DNA of 49,949 nucleotides, taken from an uncultured Gammaproteobacteria bacterium. GTDB lineage: Bacteria; Pseudomonadota; Gammaproteobacteria; Xanthomonadales; Xanthomonadaceae. Below are positions 19,796 through 28,179 of the stretch, in pieces. The DNA lies in the NCBI GenBank assembly GCA_946885735.1, contig CAMPGW010000011.1, positions 1 to 49,949 on the forward strand. Reading direction: 5' to 3'. Each line of letters begins with the position of its first letter. The stretch's first letter is position 1. The position numbers were made by a program, and so were the translations under genes. Below the pieces are notes generated by a model. That model searched no databases, was not told the origin of the DNA, and saw nothing but the letters and a program-made list of their open reading frames with translations.

Positions 19796-20232
19796 GCCGA
19801 CGCGACGGCGACCTCCGCGACCAGCTCGCGCGTCGCCTTGAGCGAGTTGGAGATCAGGCACCCCGCCTCGGCCTTGTGCAGAGCGCGCTCGGCCAGTCCC
19901 GGGTCGCCGCCCGCAGCGATCCGCAGGCGGGCGTGGATACTGAAGTGGGTGAAGTGCGAATTGCCGGCCTCGCGTTCGAGGCGCCCCTCCACCGACACCT
20001 CGAGCGAGTCCCAGGAGATCCGGCTGGCCCGGGCGATGGCGCGGAAGGTCATCAGCAGGCAGTCGGCCAGGGCTGCGCAGAGCAGGGTTTCCGGCGACCA
20101 GCGATCACCCGGACCGTCGAACTGCACGGGTGGCTGCGAGCGGATGGGCTCCAGGCCTTCGGCCGAGAGCTCGACGTCTCCCTCTGGCCGGGCAACGGCC
20201 TGAACCTGGTAGTGATGCGGGAAAGGGTGCAT
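19792..20232 (-). CDS. OsmC-family protein
   Basis: A 146-residue OsmC/Ohr-fold protein of the branch that includes uncharacterised thiol-dependent peroxidases. Recognisable parts are the N-terminal strand region, WSPETLLCAALADCLLMTFRAIA with the first redox cysteine, and EAGCLISNSLKA with the second. It is not the same as the osmC at 29963-30397, which belongs to a different subgroup. Its stop codon shares bases with the stop of the convergent AAA+ regulator (CTAA at 19792-19795). It is transcribed in the same direction as ssb and begins 10 bases after it, so co-transcription with ssb is possible. Confidence 0.86.
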   Translation of the reverse strand: MHPFPHHYQVQAVARPEGDVELSAEGLEPIRSQPPVQFDGPGDRWSPETLLCAALADCLLMTFRAIARASRISWDSLEVSVEGRLEREAGNSHFTHFSIHARLRIAAGGDPGLAERALHKAEAGCLISNSLKATRELVAEVAVASA

Positions 20233-20242
20233 CGGCGACGAC

Positions 20243-20722
20243 TCAGAACGGAATGTCGTCGTCCGGGAACGGTTCCTCGCTGCGGTTGGCCGCGACCGGC
20301 GCGTTGGCGCGCTCGCCGCCGCCGTAGCCGCCGCCGCTGCGCTGCGGACGTTCGCTGCGCTCGCCGCGATCACCGCGATCGCCGCCGCCCTGGCCGCCGA
20401 GCAGCATCATCTCGTCGGCGATGATGTCGGTGCTGTAGCGTTCCACGCCCTGCTTGTCGGTGTACTTCTCGGTGCGCAGCTTGCCCTCGACGTAGCACTG
20501 GCCGCCCTTCTTCAGGTACTCGCCGGCGATCTCCGCCAGCCGACCGAAGAACTTGACGCGGTGCCACTCGGTGCGCTCCTGCATCTCGCCGTTCTTGTCC
20601 TTCCACTTCTCGTTGGTGGCCAGCGAGACGGAGGTGATGGCCCCGCCCGACTGCGAATAACGAACCTCCGGGTCCTTGCCCAGGGTGCCGACCAGGATGA
20701 CCTTGTTGATGCCGCGTGCCAT
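20243..20722 (-). CDS. ssb: Single-stranded DNA-binding protein
   Basis: Replication and repair protein that coats single-stranded DNA. The 159-residue product has the OB-fold start [38 protein letters not shown] and the [12 protein letters not shown] stretch. A Gly/Arg-rich linker (about residues 115-145) leads to the acidic tip DDDIPF that recruits partner proteins. A Shine-Dalgarno AGAGGA precedes the ATG at 20722. A -10-like TATCAT sits at 20755-20750 on the minus strand, giving a leader of about 20 bases. Confidence 0.97.
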   Translation of the reverse strand: MARGINKVILVGTLGKDPEVRYSQSGGAITSVSLATNEKWKDKNGEMQERTEWHRVKFFGRLAEIAGEYLKKGGQCYVEGKLRTEKYTDKQGVERYSTDIIADEMMLLGGQGGGDRGDRGERSERPQRSGGGYGGGERANAPVAANRSEEPFPDDDIPF

Positions 20723-20915
20723 ATCGAATTCCTCTCGAGTTCTGTGCCGATGATACCGGCAATCCGCCGGTCCGGCCGACGAGGGGCCAGCTTGGCACCG
20801 GCTGATCGCCACGTCGCCCGGGCGAAGTCGCCAGGCCGGGTAGGAAAGCGGCCGATTCGCCCCGGGCCGAATTCCGGGCGCACCGGCGGCGCCCGGGCCC
20901 TCGGGGCCGTGCCGG

Positions 20916-20928
20916 TATAATCGCGGCA
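20916..20928 (+). promoter_or_regulatory. Perfect -10 box placing the ispB start at or next to +1
   Basis: TATAAT at 20916-20921 matches the sigma-70 -10 consensus exactly. The ispB ATG begins at 20928, seven bases after the hexamer, which is where transcription should start. The mRNA would then be leaderless or nearly so. No convincing -35 hexamer and no Shine-Dalgarno are visible upstream. This is read directly from sequence; the start site itself is inferred. Confidence 0.55.
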
Positions 20929-21926
20929 TGAGCGCCCTCGACTCCCCGACCCGCCTGCCTGCCTTCCCGGAGGTCCAGGCGCTGGCCGCCGGCGAGATGG
21001 CGGCGGTGGATGCGCTGATCCGCGAACGCCTGTCCTCGGACGTGGTGCTGATCAACCAGATCTCCGAGCATATCGTCGCCGCCGGCGGCAAGCGCCTGCG
21101 CCCGCTGCTGAGCGTGATCGCGGCGCGCGCGCTTGGCTACGAGGGCACGGCCCACCACCAGCTGGCCGCCATCGTCGAGTTCATCCACACCTCCACCCTG
21201 CTGCACGACGACGTGGTGGACGAGTCGGACCTGCGCCGCGGCCGCAAGACCGCCAATGCGCTCTGGGGCAACGCGCCCAGCGTGCTGGTGGGCGACTTCC
21301 TGTACTCGCGCAGCTTCCAGCTGATGGTCGAACTGGACTCGATGCCGGTGATGCGCGTGCTGGCCGACACCACCAATCGCATTGCCGAGGGCGAGGTGCT
21401 GCAATTGCTGCACGTCGGCAATCCCGACACGACCGAGGCCGATTACCTGCGGGTGATCGAGCGCAAGACCGCGGTGCTGTTCGCGGCCGCGACGCAACTG
21501 GCGGGCATGCTCGCGGGTGCTTCCGCGGACAGGCAGGCCGCGCTCGCCGAGTACGGGCTCAATCTCGGCATGGCCTTCCAGATCGCGGACGACGTGCTCG
21601 ACTACACGGCGGACGCCGCCGCGCTCGGCAAGAACCTCGGCGACGACCTCGCCGAGGGCAAGGCGACGCTGCCGGTCATCCATGCGCTCGCCCGCAGCGT
21701 GCCGGCGCGCCGCGAGGCGCTTGCGCGGATCGTGCAGGATTGCGACGTCGCGGCGCTCCCCGAGGTGGTCGCGGCGATCCATGCCGAAGGCAGCCTCGAC
21801 TACAGCCGCGCCATGGCCGGCCATTACGCCGAGGCCGCCGAACGGGCGCTGGACGGCCTGCCCGACAACCGCTGGTCGCGTGCCCTGCGCAGCCTGGCCC
21901 GCTACTCCGTCGAGCGCGGGCACTGA
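20928..21926 (+). CDS. ispB: Polyprenyl (octaprenyl-type) diphosphate synthase
   Basis: Long-chain trans-prenyltransferase that makes the side chain of ubiquinone. The 332-residue product has both aspartate-rich motifs: [15 protein letters not shown] near residue 95 and DDVLDYTAD near 222, with GGKRLRPLL in the expected place near the start. Length and motif spacing match IspB-type enzymes. The ATG lies directly downstream of a perfect -10 box, which suggests a leaderless message. Chain length cannot be read with certainty from sequence. Confidence 0.94.
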   Translation: MSALDSPTRLPAFPEVQALAAGEMAAVDALIRERLSSDVVLINQISEHIVAAGGKRLRPLLSVIAARALGYEGTAHHQLAAIVEFIHTSTLLHDDVVDESDLRRGRKTANALWGNAPSVLVGDFLYSRSFQLMVELDSMPVMRVLADTTNRIAEGEVLQLLHVGNPDTTEADYLRVIERKTAVLFAAATQLAGMLAGASADRQAALAEYGLNLGMAFQIADDVLDYTADAAALGKNLGDDLAEGKATLPVIHALARSVPARREALARIVQDCDVAALPEVVAAIHAEGSLDYSRAMAGHYAEAAERALDGLPDNRWSRALRSLARYSVERGH

Positions 21927-21936
21927 ACCCAGTCGA

Positions 21937-22716
21937 TCAGTCGGCGAAGGCCTCGCCGAAGAAGCTGTGCATCAGGGCGACGCTGCGGCGATAGCTCGGC
22001 TCATGGAAACGGCAGCCAGGCACCGCGTCCTTTTCGTCGGGCTCGGCGAAGCAGTGCACCGCACCGCCGTAGTTGACGAACTGCCAGTCGGCCTTCGCCG
22101 CGCGCATCTCGGCCTCGAAGGCCGCGATCGATTCCGCCGAGACGAACTTGTCGTCGGCGCCGTTCATCACCAGCACCGGGGCCTTCAGCACGCCCGCCTC
22201 GGCGGGCGTCTTCGTGGACAGGTTGGCGTGGAAGGTCGCCACGCCATCGATGTCGGCGCCGCTGCGCGCCAGTTCGAGCACGACCATCCCGCCGAAGCAG
22301 AAGCCGATCGCCCCGATGTCATCGGGATCCACGGGCGCCTTGCCCGTCGCGGCCCGCAAGGTCGCCAGCGCGGCCTGGATGCGCGAGCGCAAGGCCGGGT
22401 CCGCGCCCGCGGCCGACGAGGCCTTGCCGGCTTCCTCCGGATTGGACGGGCGAACGCCGCGGCCGTACACGTCCGCCAGCAGGATCACGTAATCCTTGCC
22501 GGCGAGGACCTTGGCCTTTTCAACGGCCGCATCGGTCACGCCGTACCAGTTCGGCACCATCACCAGGCCGGGCCGCTTCGCATCCGAAGCGTCGTCCCAC
22601 ACCAGGTAGCCATCGAAGGTCTTGTCGCCCTCGGTCCAGCTGAGCTTGTCGGCGCGGGGTTCGGCGCTGGCAGCGCAGGAGGCGGCCAGCAGCAGCAACG
22701 CGAGAATCAGGCGCAT
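21937..22716 (-). CDS. Exported dienelactone hydrolase-family protein
   Basis: A 259-residue alpha/beta hydrolase of the dienelactone hydrolase family with a signal peptide (MRLILALLLLAASCAASA), so it acts in the periplasm. The family nucleophile Cys is in GAIGFCFGGMVV, the Asp in MNGADDKF and the His in GGAVHCFAEP. Substrate is unknown; most family members with this tail arrangement are uncharacterised and not dedicated to chloroaromatic breakdown. GGAG precedes the start with good spacing, and a CATAAT hexamer at 22754-22749 (minus) could be its -10. It follows murD2 by 76 bases, so a separate transcript is likely. Confidence 0.88.
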   Translation of the reverse strand: MRLILALLLLAASCAASAEPRADKLSWTEGDKTFDGYLVWDDASDAKRPGLVMVPNWYGVTDAAVEKAKVLAGKDYVILLADVYGRGVRPSNPEEAGKASSAAGADPALRSRIQAALATLRAATGKAPVDPDDIGAIGFCFGGMVVLELARSGADIDGVATFHANLSTKTPAEAGVLKAPVLVMNGADDKFVSAESIAAFEAEMRAAKADWQFVNYGGAVHCFAEPDEKDAVPGCRFHEPSYRRSVALMHSFFGEAFAD

Positions 22717-22792
22717 GGGTCACTCCATCCTGGAAGGGGGGAGTGCCGATTATGGCGCAGCCGCGTCGCGGCGGCGTGGACTCAGGCTGGCG

Positions 22793-24172
22793 CTAGGCCA
22801 CGCCCAGTCCCGGGATCGCGCTTATTTGCGCCGGGTCGAATCCGGCCAGCTTGGCGAAGTGCCGGCCGCGCTCGACGTAGTCCTTGTAGCGCGGGAAGCT
22901 CGGCGCGCCGGGCGAGAGCAGGATCATTCCCTCGCTCTCGAGGAACTCGCGCGCCAGCCGGATCGCATCCTCCATCTCGCCGGCCTCGGCCAGGTGGAAG
23001 TGCTTGTTCAGCGCGATCTGGCGCAGGCGTTCGTGGATGCGCGGCCCGTTCTGTCCCATCGTGATCACCGCCCACGGCGGGTCCGACAGCATGCGCTCGG
23101 CGAACACGCCCCAGTCCACGCCGCGATCGTAGCCGCCGACCAGGATGGCGATGCGCCGTCCCTTGTGGCAATCCAGCGCGGCGATGCTGGCGTGCGGCGT
23201 CGTGCTGATCGAGTCGTTGACGTAGGCGATGCCGTCGCGATTGCCGATCAGCTGCAGGCGGTGCGGCAGGGGCTTGAAGGAAAACGCGTGCACGGCCAGC
23301 GTCTCCGCGTCCATGCCCAAAGCCTCGATCGCCGCGAGTGCCGCACACAGATTGATGCGGTTGTGGCGACCGGGGAGCGGCAGGCCGCGCGTGTCCATCA
23401 CCCGCTGGTAGCCGTGGTAGAGCTCGGAGTCGCGCAGGTGCCAGCCATCCTCGTGGTTGAACCAGATCACCCGCAGCGTCGGCGGAAGTTCGGCCGCGGC
23501 CAGCCGCGGGTCGGCGGCATTGAGCACGGCCACGCGCGGCTCGGCCTGCGTCAGCAGCGCCATCTTGTCGTCGAAGTAACGCTGCTCGGTGCCGTGCCAG
23601 TCCAGGTGCTCGGGGAAGAAATTCAAGACCACGGCGACCTCGGGGCGCACCGCCTCCCGGGCCTGGTAGCTCGACAGCTCGACCACCCAGTACTGCGGCG
23701 GCGGATCGACGTCGAGCAATTCCAGCAAGGGCATGCCGATGTTGCCGGCCAGTGCCGTCCGACGCCCGGCCGCACGCAAGAGGTGGGCGATCAGCGCGCT
23801 GACGGTGCTCTTGCCCTTGGTGCCGGTGACGCAGACCGTGCGCTCGTACGGATTCTCATCGAACCACAAGCCGGTGCCGCCGATGAACGTCGTGCCATGC
23901 AGGCTCGCATCCATCGCTGGCGAGGTGTACGGGCTGATGCCGGGCGATTTCACCACCACGTCGAACGCCGACAGTTTGGGTCCGTCGACTTCGGTCTCCA
24001 TCACCAGGTGCGGATCGTCCATCGCGCGCAGCGCGGCGGCTTCCTCGTCGTTGCAGAACACGGTGATCGCTTGCCCCGGCAGACGCCAGCGCAACGCGGC
24101 CAGGGCGGCGCGGCCCTCGCGACCGTAGCCCCAGATCGCCAGCCGCTTTCCTTCAAGCTCGGAAATTTTCAA
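22793..24172 (-). CDS. murD2: UDP-N-acetylmuramoyl-L-alanine--L-glutamate ligase
   Basis: Mur ligase that, in the Xanthomonas-type pathway, adds L-Glu instead of D-Glu to UDP-MurNAc-L-Ala. The 459-residue product has the N-terminal nucleotide-sugar fold (WGYGREGRAAL), the ATP loop TGTKGKST, FFPEHLDWHG, and the central-domain segment PLPGRHNRINLCAALAAIEAL. DYVERG-type signatures lie near the end. The start is TTG at 24172, the only start that keeps the conserved opening KISELEGKRLAIWG. It overlaps the end of murL by 20 bases. Separation from ordinary MurD rests on the murL partner and on resemblance to the Xanthomonas protein as I recall it. Confidence 0.88.
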   Translation of the reverse strand: MKISELEGKRLAIWGYGREGRAALAALRWRLPGQAITVFCNDEEAAALRAMDDPHLVMETEVDGPKLSAFDVVVKSPGISPYTSPAMDASLHGTTFIGGTGLWFDENPYERTVCVTGTKGKSTVSALIAHLLRAAGRRTALAGNIGMPLLELLDVDPPPQYWVVELSSYQAREAVRPEVAVVLNFFPEHLDWHGTEQRYFDDKMALLTQAEPRVAVLNAADPRLAAAELPPTLRVIWFNHEDGWHLRDSELYHGYQRVMDTRGLPLPGRHNRINLCAALAAIEALGMDAETLAVHAFSFKPLPHRLQLIGNRDGIAYVNDSISTTPHASIAALDCHKGRRIAILVGGYDRGVDWGVFAERMLSDPPWAVITMGQNGPRIHERLRQIALNKHFHLAEAGEMEDAIRLAREFLESEGMILLSPGAPSFPRYKDYVERGRHFAKLAGFDPAQISAIPGLGVA

Positions 24173-25514
24173 GCAGGGGGCCCTGGAGCGTGGGGGGGAT
24201 GGCGTGATCATCCGATGCTTCGAGCAGCGGCGCCAGACGCAGCTCCGCCGGGTCGAGCTGGGGCTGGATGTCGCGGGCGAAACGCGCCACCAGCGCGTCC
24301 TCCCGCCAGGAGGGACTGGCCGCCAGCGCCGCCATGGCCGCGCGTGACTCCTTGCCCTCGCCCACGCATTCGAAGGGCTTGTGGTCCTGGAACTCCAGCA
24401 AGGCATCGAAGCCCGGCGCCTGGTCCGGCTCGTCGAGCAGGTTGCGGCCGAAGATGCCCATCAGCCGCGGCTTGGGCATGAAGGGCGCCAGCGCGAGGAA
24501 GACGAACCGGCATTTCGGGCAAGCGCCGCACCAGCGTTGCGCGGGCCGCTCGCCGAGCAGGTGGAAGTTGCGGTTGCAGCTGGAGAAATGCGCGTCGTAG
24601 TGGTCCGAGCGGGCGAACTGGCGCGCCACCGCCAATTCCGAGAACGGGCGCAGCAGGCTGAAGTAGTCCAGGTCGGCGGCGACCTGGCTTCGCAACAGCG
24701 CCGCGAAGCCGCGCTCGAAGCCCCAGCCCTTCGACCACTGATGGTTGACCTCGCCGGTGCCGGGAATGAGGCTGCCGTAGCTGGCCGAATGCTCGTTGGA
24801 GAACACCACCATCGCGCTGTCCTCGAGCAGGGCGCCGAGCGCGAGGATGGCCGAGTTCACCGCCGTCACCGGGATGTGCCCGTTGAGCGCCCCGAGCTTG
24901 TTGTACTCGAACAGTTCCGGCGCCAGGCTGCGGCCGATGTTGAGCATCGGCAAGCCGGCGCGCTCGGCGCAGGCGCGGATCAGCGGCGAAGCGCCGATCC
25001 AGGTCGCGGTCTGCTCGACGCCGGCGCGCCGCAGGGCCTCGATGGATACGAGCGAATCCTTGCCGCCGCCGATCGCCACCAGCGCCCGCGGCTGCAGGCC
25101 CAGCGCCGTCGCTGGCGCGGCCGCCGCGTCGGCATGCGGGAAGACGATCTTGCCGCGCAGCGACAAGCCGTTGCGGTACGCGAACTCGCCCAGGCCGTTC
25201 TCATACAGGTCCTGCAGGAAGGCCGCCATCGCCGCGTCCATCGGCTCGCCTTCCACTTCGATGGTCGGCGGCACGGCGGCCTTGTAGTAGCTCACGCCAG
25301 CGAAGAAATGCAGCAGGCGCAGCGCGCGCCGCACCGCCACGGCGCGATCCGCCGACAGCGTGTAGGGCGCGTTCGGGTAGCGCACGACCTCGACCAGGCG
25401 CGGGCCATCGTCGAAGGCATAAGCCAGGCGTGCCTCGCCCGTGCCGGCGTCGAAGCTGCAGTCCAGGAAGCGGAAGGCGCGGATCGCGCCGCGGTCGAAG
25501 CTCGGCTCACTCAT
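24153..25514 (-). CDS. murL: UDP-MurNAc-L-Ala-L-Glu epimerase MurL
   Basis: Converts the terminal L-Glu of UDP-MurNAc-L-Ala-L-Glu to D-Glu, an ATP-dependent step described in Xanthomonas oryzae. The 453-residue protein has a PP-loop-like motif AIGGGKDSLVSIEAL near residue 150. A cysteine-rich segment (CNRNF...WCGACPKCRFVF) lies near residues 308-340, and the EHSASYGS segment is also present. Its start lies inside the 3' end of lysAC (8-base overlap) and its end inside murD2 (20 bases). The pairing with murD2 is the strongest evidence. A glutamate racemase may be dispensable in such genomes, which cannot be checked here. Confidence 0.88.
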   Translation of the reverse strand: MSEPSFDRGAIRAFRFLDCSFDAGTGEARLAYAFDDGPRLVEVVRYPNAPYTLSADRAVAVRRALRLLHFFAGVSYYKAAVPPTIEVEGEPMDAAMAAFLQDLYENGLGEFAYRNGLSLRGKIVFPHADAAAAPATALGLQPRALVAIGGGKDSLVSIEALRRAGVEQTATWIGASPLIRACAERAGLPMLNIGRSLAPELFEYNKLGALNGHIPVTAVNSAILALGALLEDSAMVVFSNEHSASYGSLIPGTGEVNHQWSKGWGFERGFAALLRSQVAADLDYFSLLRPFSELAVARQFARSDHYDAHFSSCNRNFHLLGERPAQRWCGACPKCRFVFLALAPFMPKPRLMGIFGRNLLDEPDQAPGFDALLEFQDHKPFECVGEGKESRAAMAALAASPSWREDALVARFARDIQPQLDPAELRLAPLLEASDDHAIPPTLQGPLLENFRA

Positions 25515-28113
25515 CGATCAGGTCCTCCTGCGGCAAGGCCCGCAGGTTGTAGCGGTTGGCCATCACGAAGCCGTAGGCGCCGGCGTTGGCCACCAGCAAC
25601 ACGTCGCCGGCGGCGGTGGCGGCGGGCAGGCGTCGCCGGCGACCGAGCACGTCGCCCGTTTCGCAGATCGGTCCCACGACTTCGGCATGCGGCCCCGGCG
25701 GATCATCCATGCGCGTGAGGTTCACGATCTCGTGCCAGGCGCTGTACAGCGCCGGGCGCATCAGCGCGTTCATGCCGGCGTCGGCGCCGACCCGCCGCAA
25801 ACCCATCTTCGATTCCACCTGGGTCACGGTTGCGAGCAGCACGCCGGACTCCGCCACCAGGTAGCGGCCGGGCTCGATCCACAGCGCGTACTGCGGCCAC
25901 ATCGACTTGATCTGCGCCATGGCCGCGGCGAAGGCGCCCACGTCGAAAGCCTTGTCCTCGGGCTGGTAGGGCACGCCGAGCCCGCCGCCGACATCGATCG
26001 CCGCGACCGTGCCGATGCGTTCGGCCAGCGCGACCAGTTGCGCGTACACCTGCGGCCAATGGCTGACGTCGAGGATGCCGCTGCCCACGTGCGCATGCAG
26101 GACGCTGATGCGCGCGCCGAGTCCGCGCGCGAGCGCGACCACGCCGGGCACGTCGTCGGCCGGCAGCCCGAATTTCGCCTGGCGGCCGCCGGTGCGCACT
26201 TTCTCGTGGTGGCCGAGGCCATAACCGGGGTCCACCCGCAGCACCAGCGAACGGTCGCGGAACAGGTCCGGCCATTCGCGCAGCGGGAAGGCGCTGTCCA
26301 CCGTCACCCAGACGTCCCGCGCCAGCGCGAACGCATACTCGTCGCGCGGCGCGAAGCTCGGCGTGAACAGCACGCGGGTCGGATCCAGCCCCGGCAGCGT
26401 GGCGAACAGGTGCTCGATCTCGGCCTGCGACACGCACTCGAAGCCGAAGCCCTCGGCGTCCAGCGTGCGCAGGATCGCCGGATGCGGATTGGCCTTGAGC
26501 GCATAGAAGCGGCGGTCCACCGCACCGACGCCGGCCAGGCCGCGGGCGCGCTCGCGCACCGTCGGCAGGTGGTAGACGTAACGCGGCGTGCCCGCGGTGG
26601 CCAGCGCCAGCAGCGACTCGCGCGCCGGGCCCTGCCACCAATGGCGCGCGGCAACGCGCGTGCCGTCATCCGACAACTGCCGCCAGCTCGGGCCGAATAC
26701 CTCGCCTTCGTCCACCGGCATGGCGCCGGAATGGATCAGCAATTCGTGCAGGCGCGGCATCAGCCCCTCGGCCAGGGCCTCGTCGAGCACGAAGGTCAGG
26801 TTGAGGTCGTTGGAACTCTGCGAGACCAGGTGCACGCGCTCGCGACCGAACTCGCCCCACACGTCGGTCAGCTTGTGCAGCAGCGAACGCATGCCGCGTC
26901 CGACCAGGGTCACTGCGCTGCAGGGCGTGATCACCTTCACCCGGCACACTTCCGACAGGTCGGCGCACAGCGCGTCGAGCACGTTGGTGGTGACGAGGTT
27001 GTCGGACGGATCCAGCGACACGGTGACGTTGGCTTCCGAGGAGCCGATCAGGTCGATGGACAGGCCGCGGCGCTTGAAGCGCTCGAACACGTCGGCCAGG
27101 AAGCCGACCTGCTGCCACATGCCGATGGTTTCCATCGACACCAGCACGATGCCGCTGCGCGAGCTGATCGCCTTGACGCCGGGCAGCGTGGTGGCGCGAT
27201 GGTCGATGACGGTGCCCGGCATGTCGGGACGTTCGGTGTCGCGGATCCAGATCGGAACGCGGGCCTCGCGGCAGGGATGGATGCAGCGCGGGTGCAGCAC
27301 CTTGGCGCCGGTGCTGGCGATTTCCTGCGCTTCCTCGTAGTCGAGCCGCGCCAGCAGGCGCGCGTCGGGCACCTGCCGCGGATTGGCGGTGAACATGCCC
27401 GGCACGTCGGTCCAGATCTCGACGCGGCGAGCCTTCAGCAGCGCACCGAAATAGGCAGCCGAGGTGTCCGAGCCGCCACGGCCGAGGATGGCGGTGCCGC
27501 CGTCCTCGCCACGCGCGATGAAGCCCTGGGTGATCACCAGTGCTGCGCCATCGCCGAAGCTTGCGCGCAGGCCGGCGTCGCCTTCGTAGCGGCAGGACAC
27601 GGAAAGCCGGCGCGACCATTCGTTCTGGTTGGGCAGCCCGACCGCACGCAGCCAGTCGCGCGCGTCCGTCCACGACACCGGCAGGCCCTGCGATTGCAGG
27701 TAGGCGACACCGAGCGTGGACGAGAGCAACTCGCCCTGGGCAAGCATCTCCGCCGCCCAGCCGAGGTCGTCGCCGCTGCGGCGCGGATCCGCCTGCAAGC
27801 GATCGAGCTCGGCCAGGCGCGCATCGAGCACCTCGCCGGGCAGGCCGAGTTCGCCGCAGAAGGCCAGGTGGCGATCGCGCAAGGCCTGCACGCCGGCCGT
27901 CACCGCGGCTTCATCCTGGCGCCGGTCCACCAGCGCCTGCAGTTCGTTGGTCACGCCCGACAGGGCCGAGACGACCACCAGCACGCGGCAGTCCTCGCCC
28001 TGCGCGCGCGCCTGCATGAGTCGGCCGATGTTGTCCCAGCGATGGCGACGGGAAACACTGGTGCCACCGAATTTCAGGACGATCCAGTCGTCCTGGCTGG
28101 GCAAGGCGGACAT
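25507..28113 (-). CDS. lysAC: Bifunctional aspartate kinase / diaminopimelate decarboxylase
   Basis: An 868-residue fusion that joins the first and last enzymes of lysine synthesis, a hallmark of xanthomonads. Residues 1 to about 470 are the aspartokinase: VLKFGGTSVS, RGGSDTSAA, and ACT domains around SMETIGMW and VTVSLDPSDN. From about 480 comes a PLP-dependent decarboxylase. It has YALKANPHPAIL (the PLP lysine), HAHVGSGI and IDVGGGLG, and ends with GAYGFVMANRYNLR. It is first in an overlapping operon with murL and murD2, so lysine/DAP supply and peptidoglycan precursor assembly are expressed together. Feedback control would act on the ACT part. Both halves look intact. Confidence 0.96.
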   Translation of the reverse strand: MSALPSQDDWIVLKFGGTSVSRRHRWDNIGRLMQARAQGEDCRVLVVVSALSGVTNELQALVDRRQDEAAVTAGVQALRDRHLAFCGELGLPGEVLDARLAELDRLQADPRRSGDDLGWAAEMLAQGELLSSTLGVAYLQSQGLPVSWTDARDWLRAVGLPNQNEWSRRLSVSCRYEGDAGLRASFGDGAALVITQGFIARGEDGGTAILGRGGSDTSAAYFGALLKARRVEIWTDVPGMFTANPRQVPDARLLARLDYEEAQEIASTGAKVLHPRCIHPCREARVPIWIRDTERPDMPGTVIDHRATTLPGVKAISSRSGIVLVSMETIGMWQQVGFLADVFERFKRRGLSIDLIGSSEANVTVSLDPSDNLVTTNVLDALCADLSEVCRVKVITPCSAVTLVGRGMRSLLHKLTDVWGEFGRERVHLVSQSSNDLNLTFVLDEALAEGLMPRLHELLIHSGAMPVDEGEVFGPSWRQLSDDGTRVAARHWWQGPARESLLALATAGTPRYVYHLPTVRERARGLAGVGAVDRRFYALKANPHPAILRTLDAEGFGFECVSQAEIEHLFATLPGLDPTRVLFTPSFAPRDEYAFALARDVWVTVDSAFPLREWPDLFRDRSLVLRVDPGYGLGHHEKVRTGGRQAKFGLPADDVPGVVALARGLGARISVLHAHVGSGILDVSHWPQVYAQLVALAERIGTVAAIDVGGGLGVPYQPEDKAFDVGAFAAAMAQIKSMWPQYALWIEPGRYLVAESGVLLATVTQVESKMGLRRVGADAGMNALMRPALYSAWHEIVNLTRMDDPPGPHAEVVGPICETGDVLGRRRRLPAATAAGDVLLVANAGAYGFVMANRYNLRALPQEDLIDE

Positions 28114-28137
28114 GGGCGGGGGATTTCTCCGGGGCGT

Positions 28138-28143
28138 TAGAAT
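28138..28143 (+). promoter_or_regulatory. Candidate -10 box for the phzF-like gene
   Basis: TAGAAT at 28138-28143 matches the -10 hexamer at five of six positions. It would start a transcript about 30 bases before the ATG at 28180. GGAAGGA at 28164-28170 is a well-placed Shine-Dalgarno. No -35 stands out. The region is shared with the divergent lysAC gene. Confidence 0.4.
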
Positions 28144-28179
28144 GCGGGTGGGCGCGCGGCGCCGGAAGGATCATAAACG

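Noticed and set aside
21937..22716. Chloroaromatic degradation gene
   Set aside because: The protein has a signal peptide and no catabolic neighbours; dienelactone hydrolase-fold proteins are functionally diverse.
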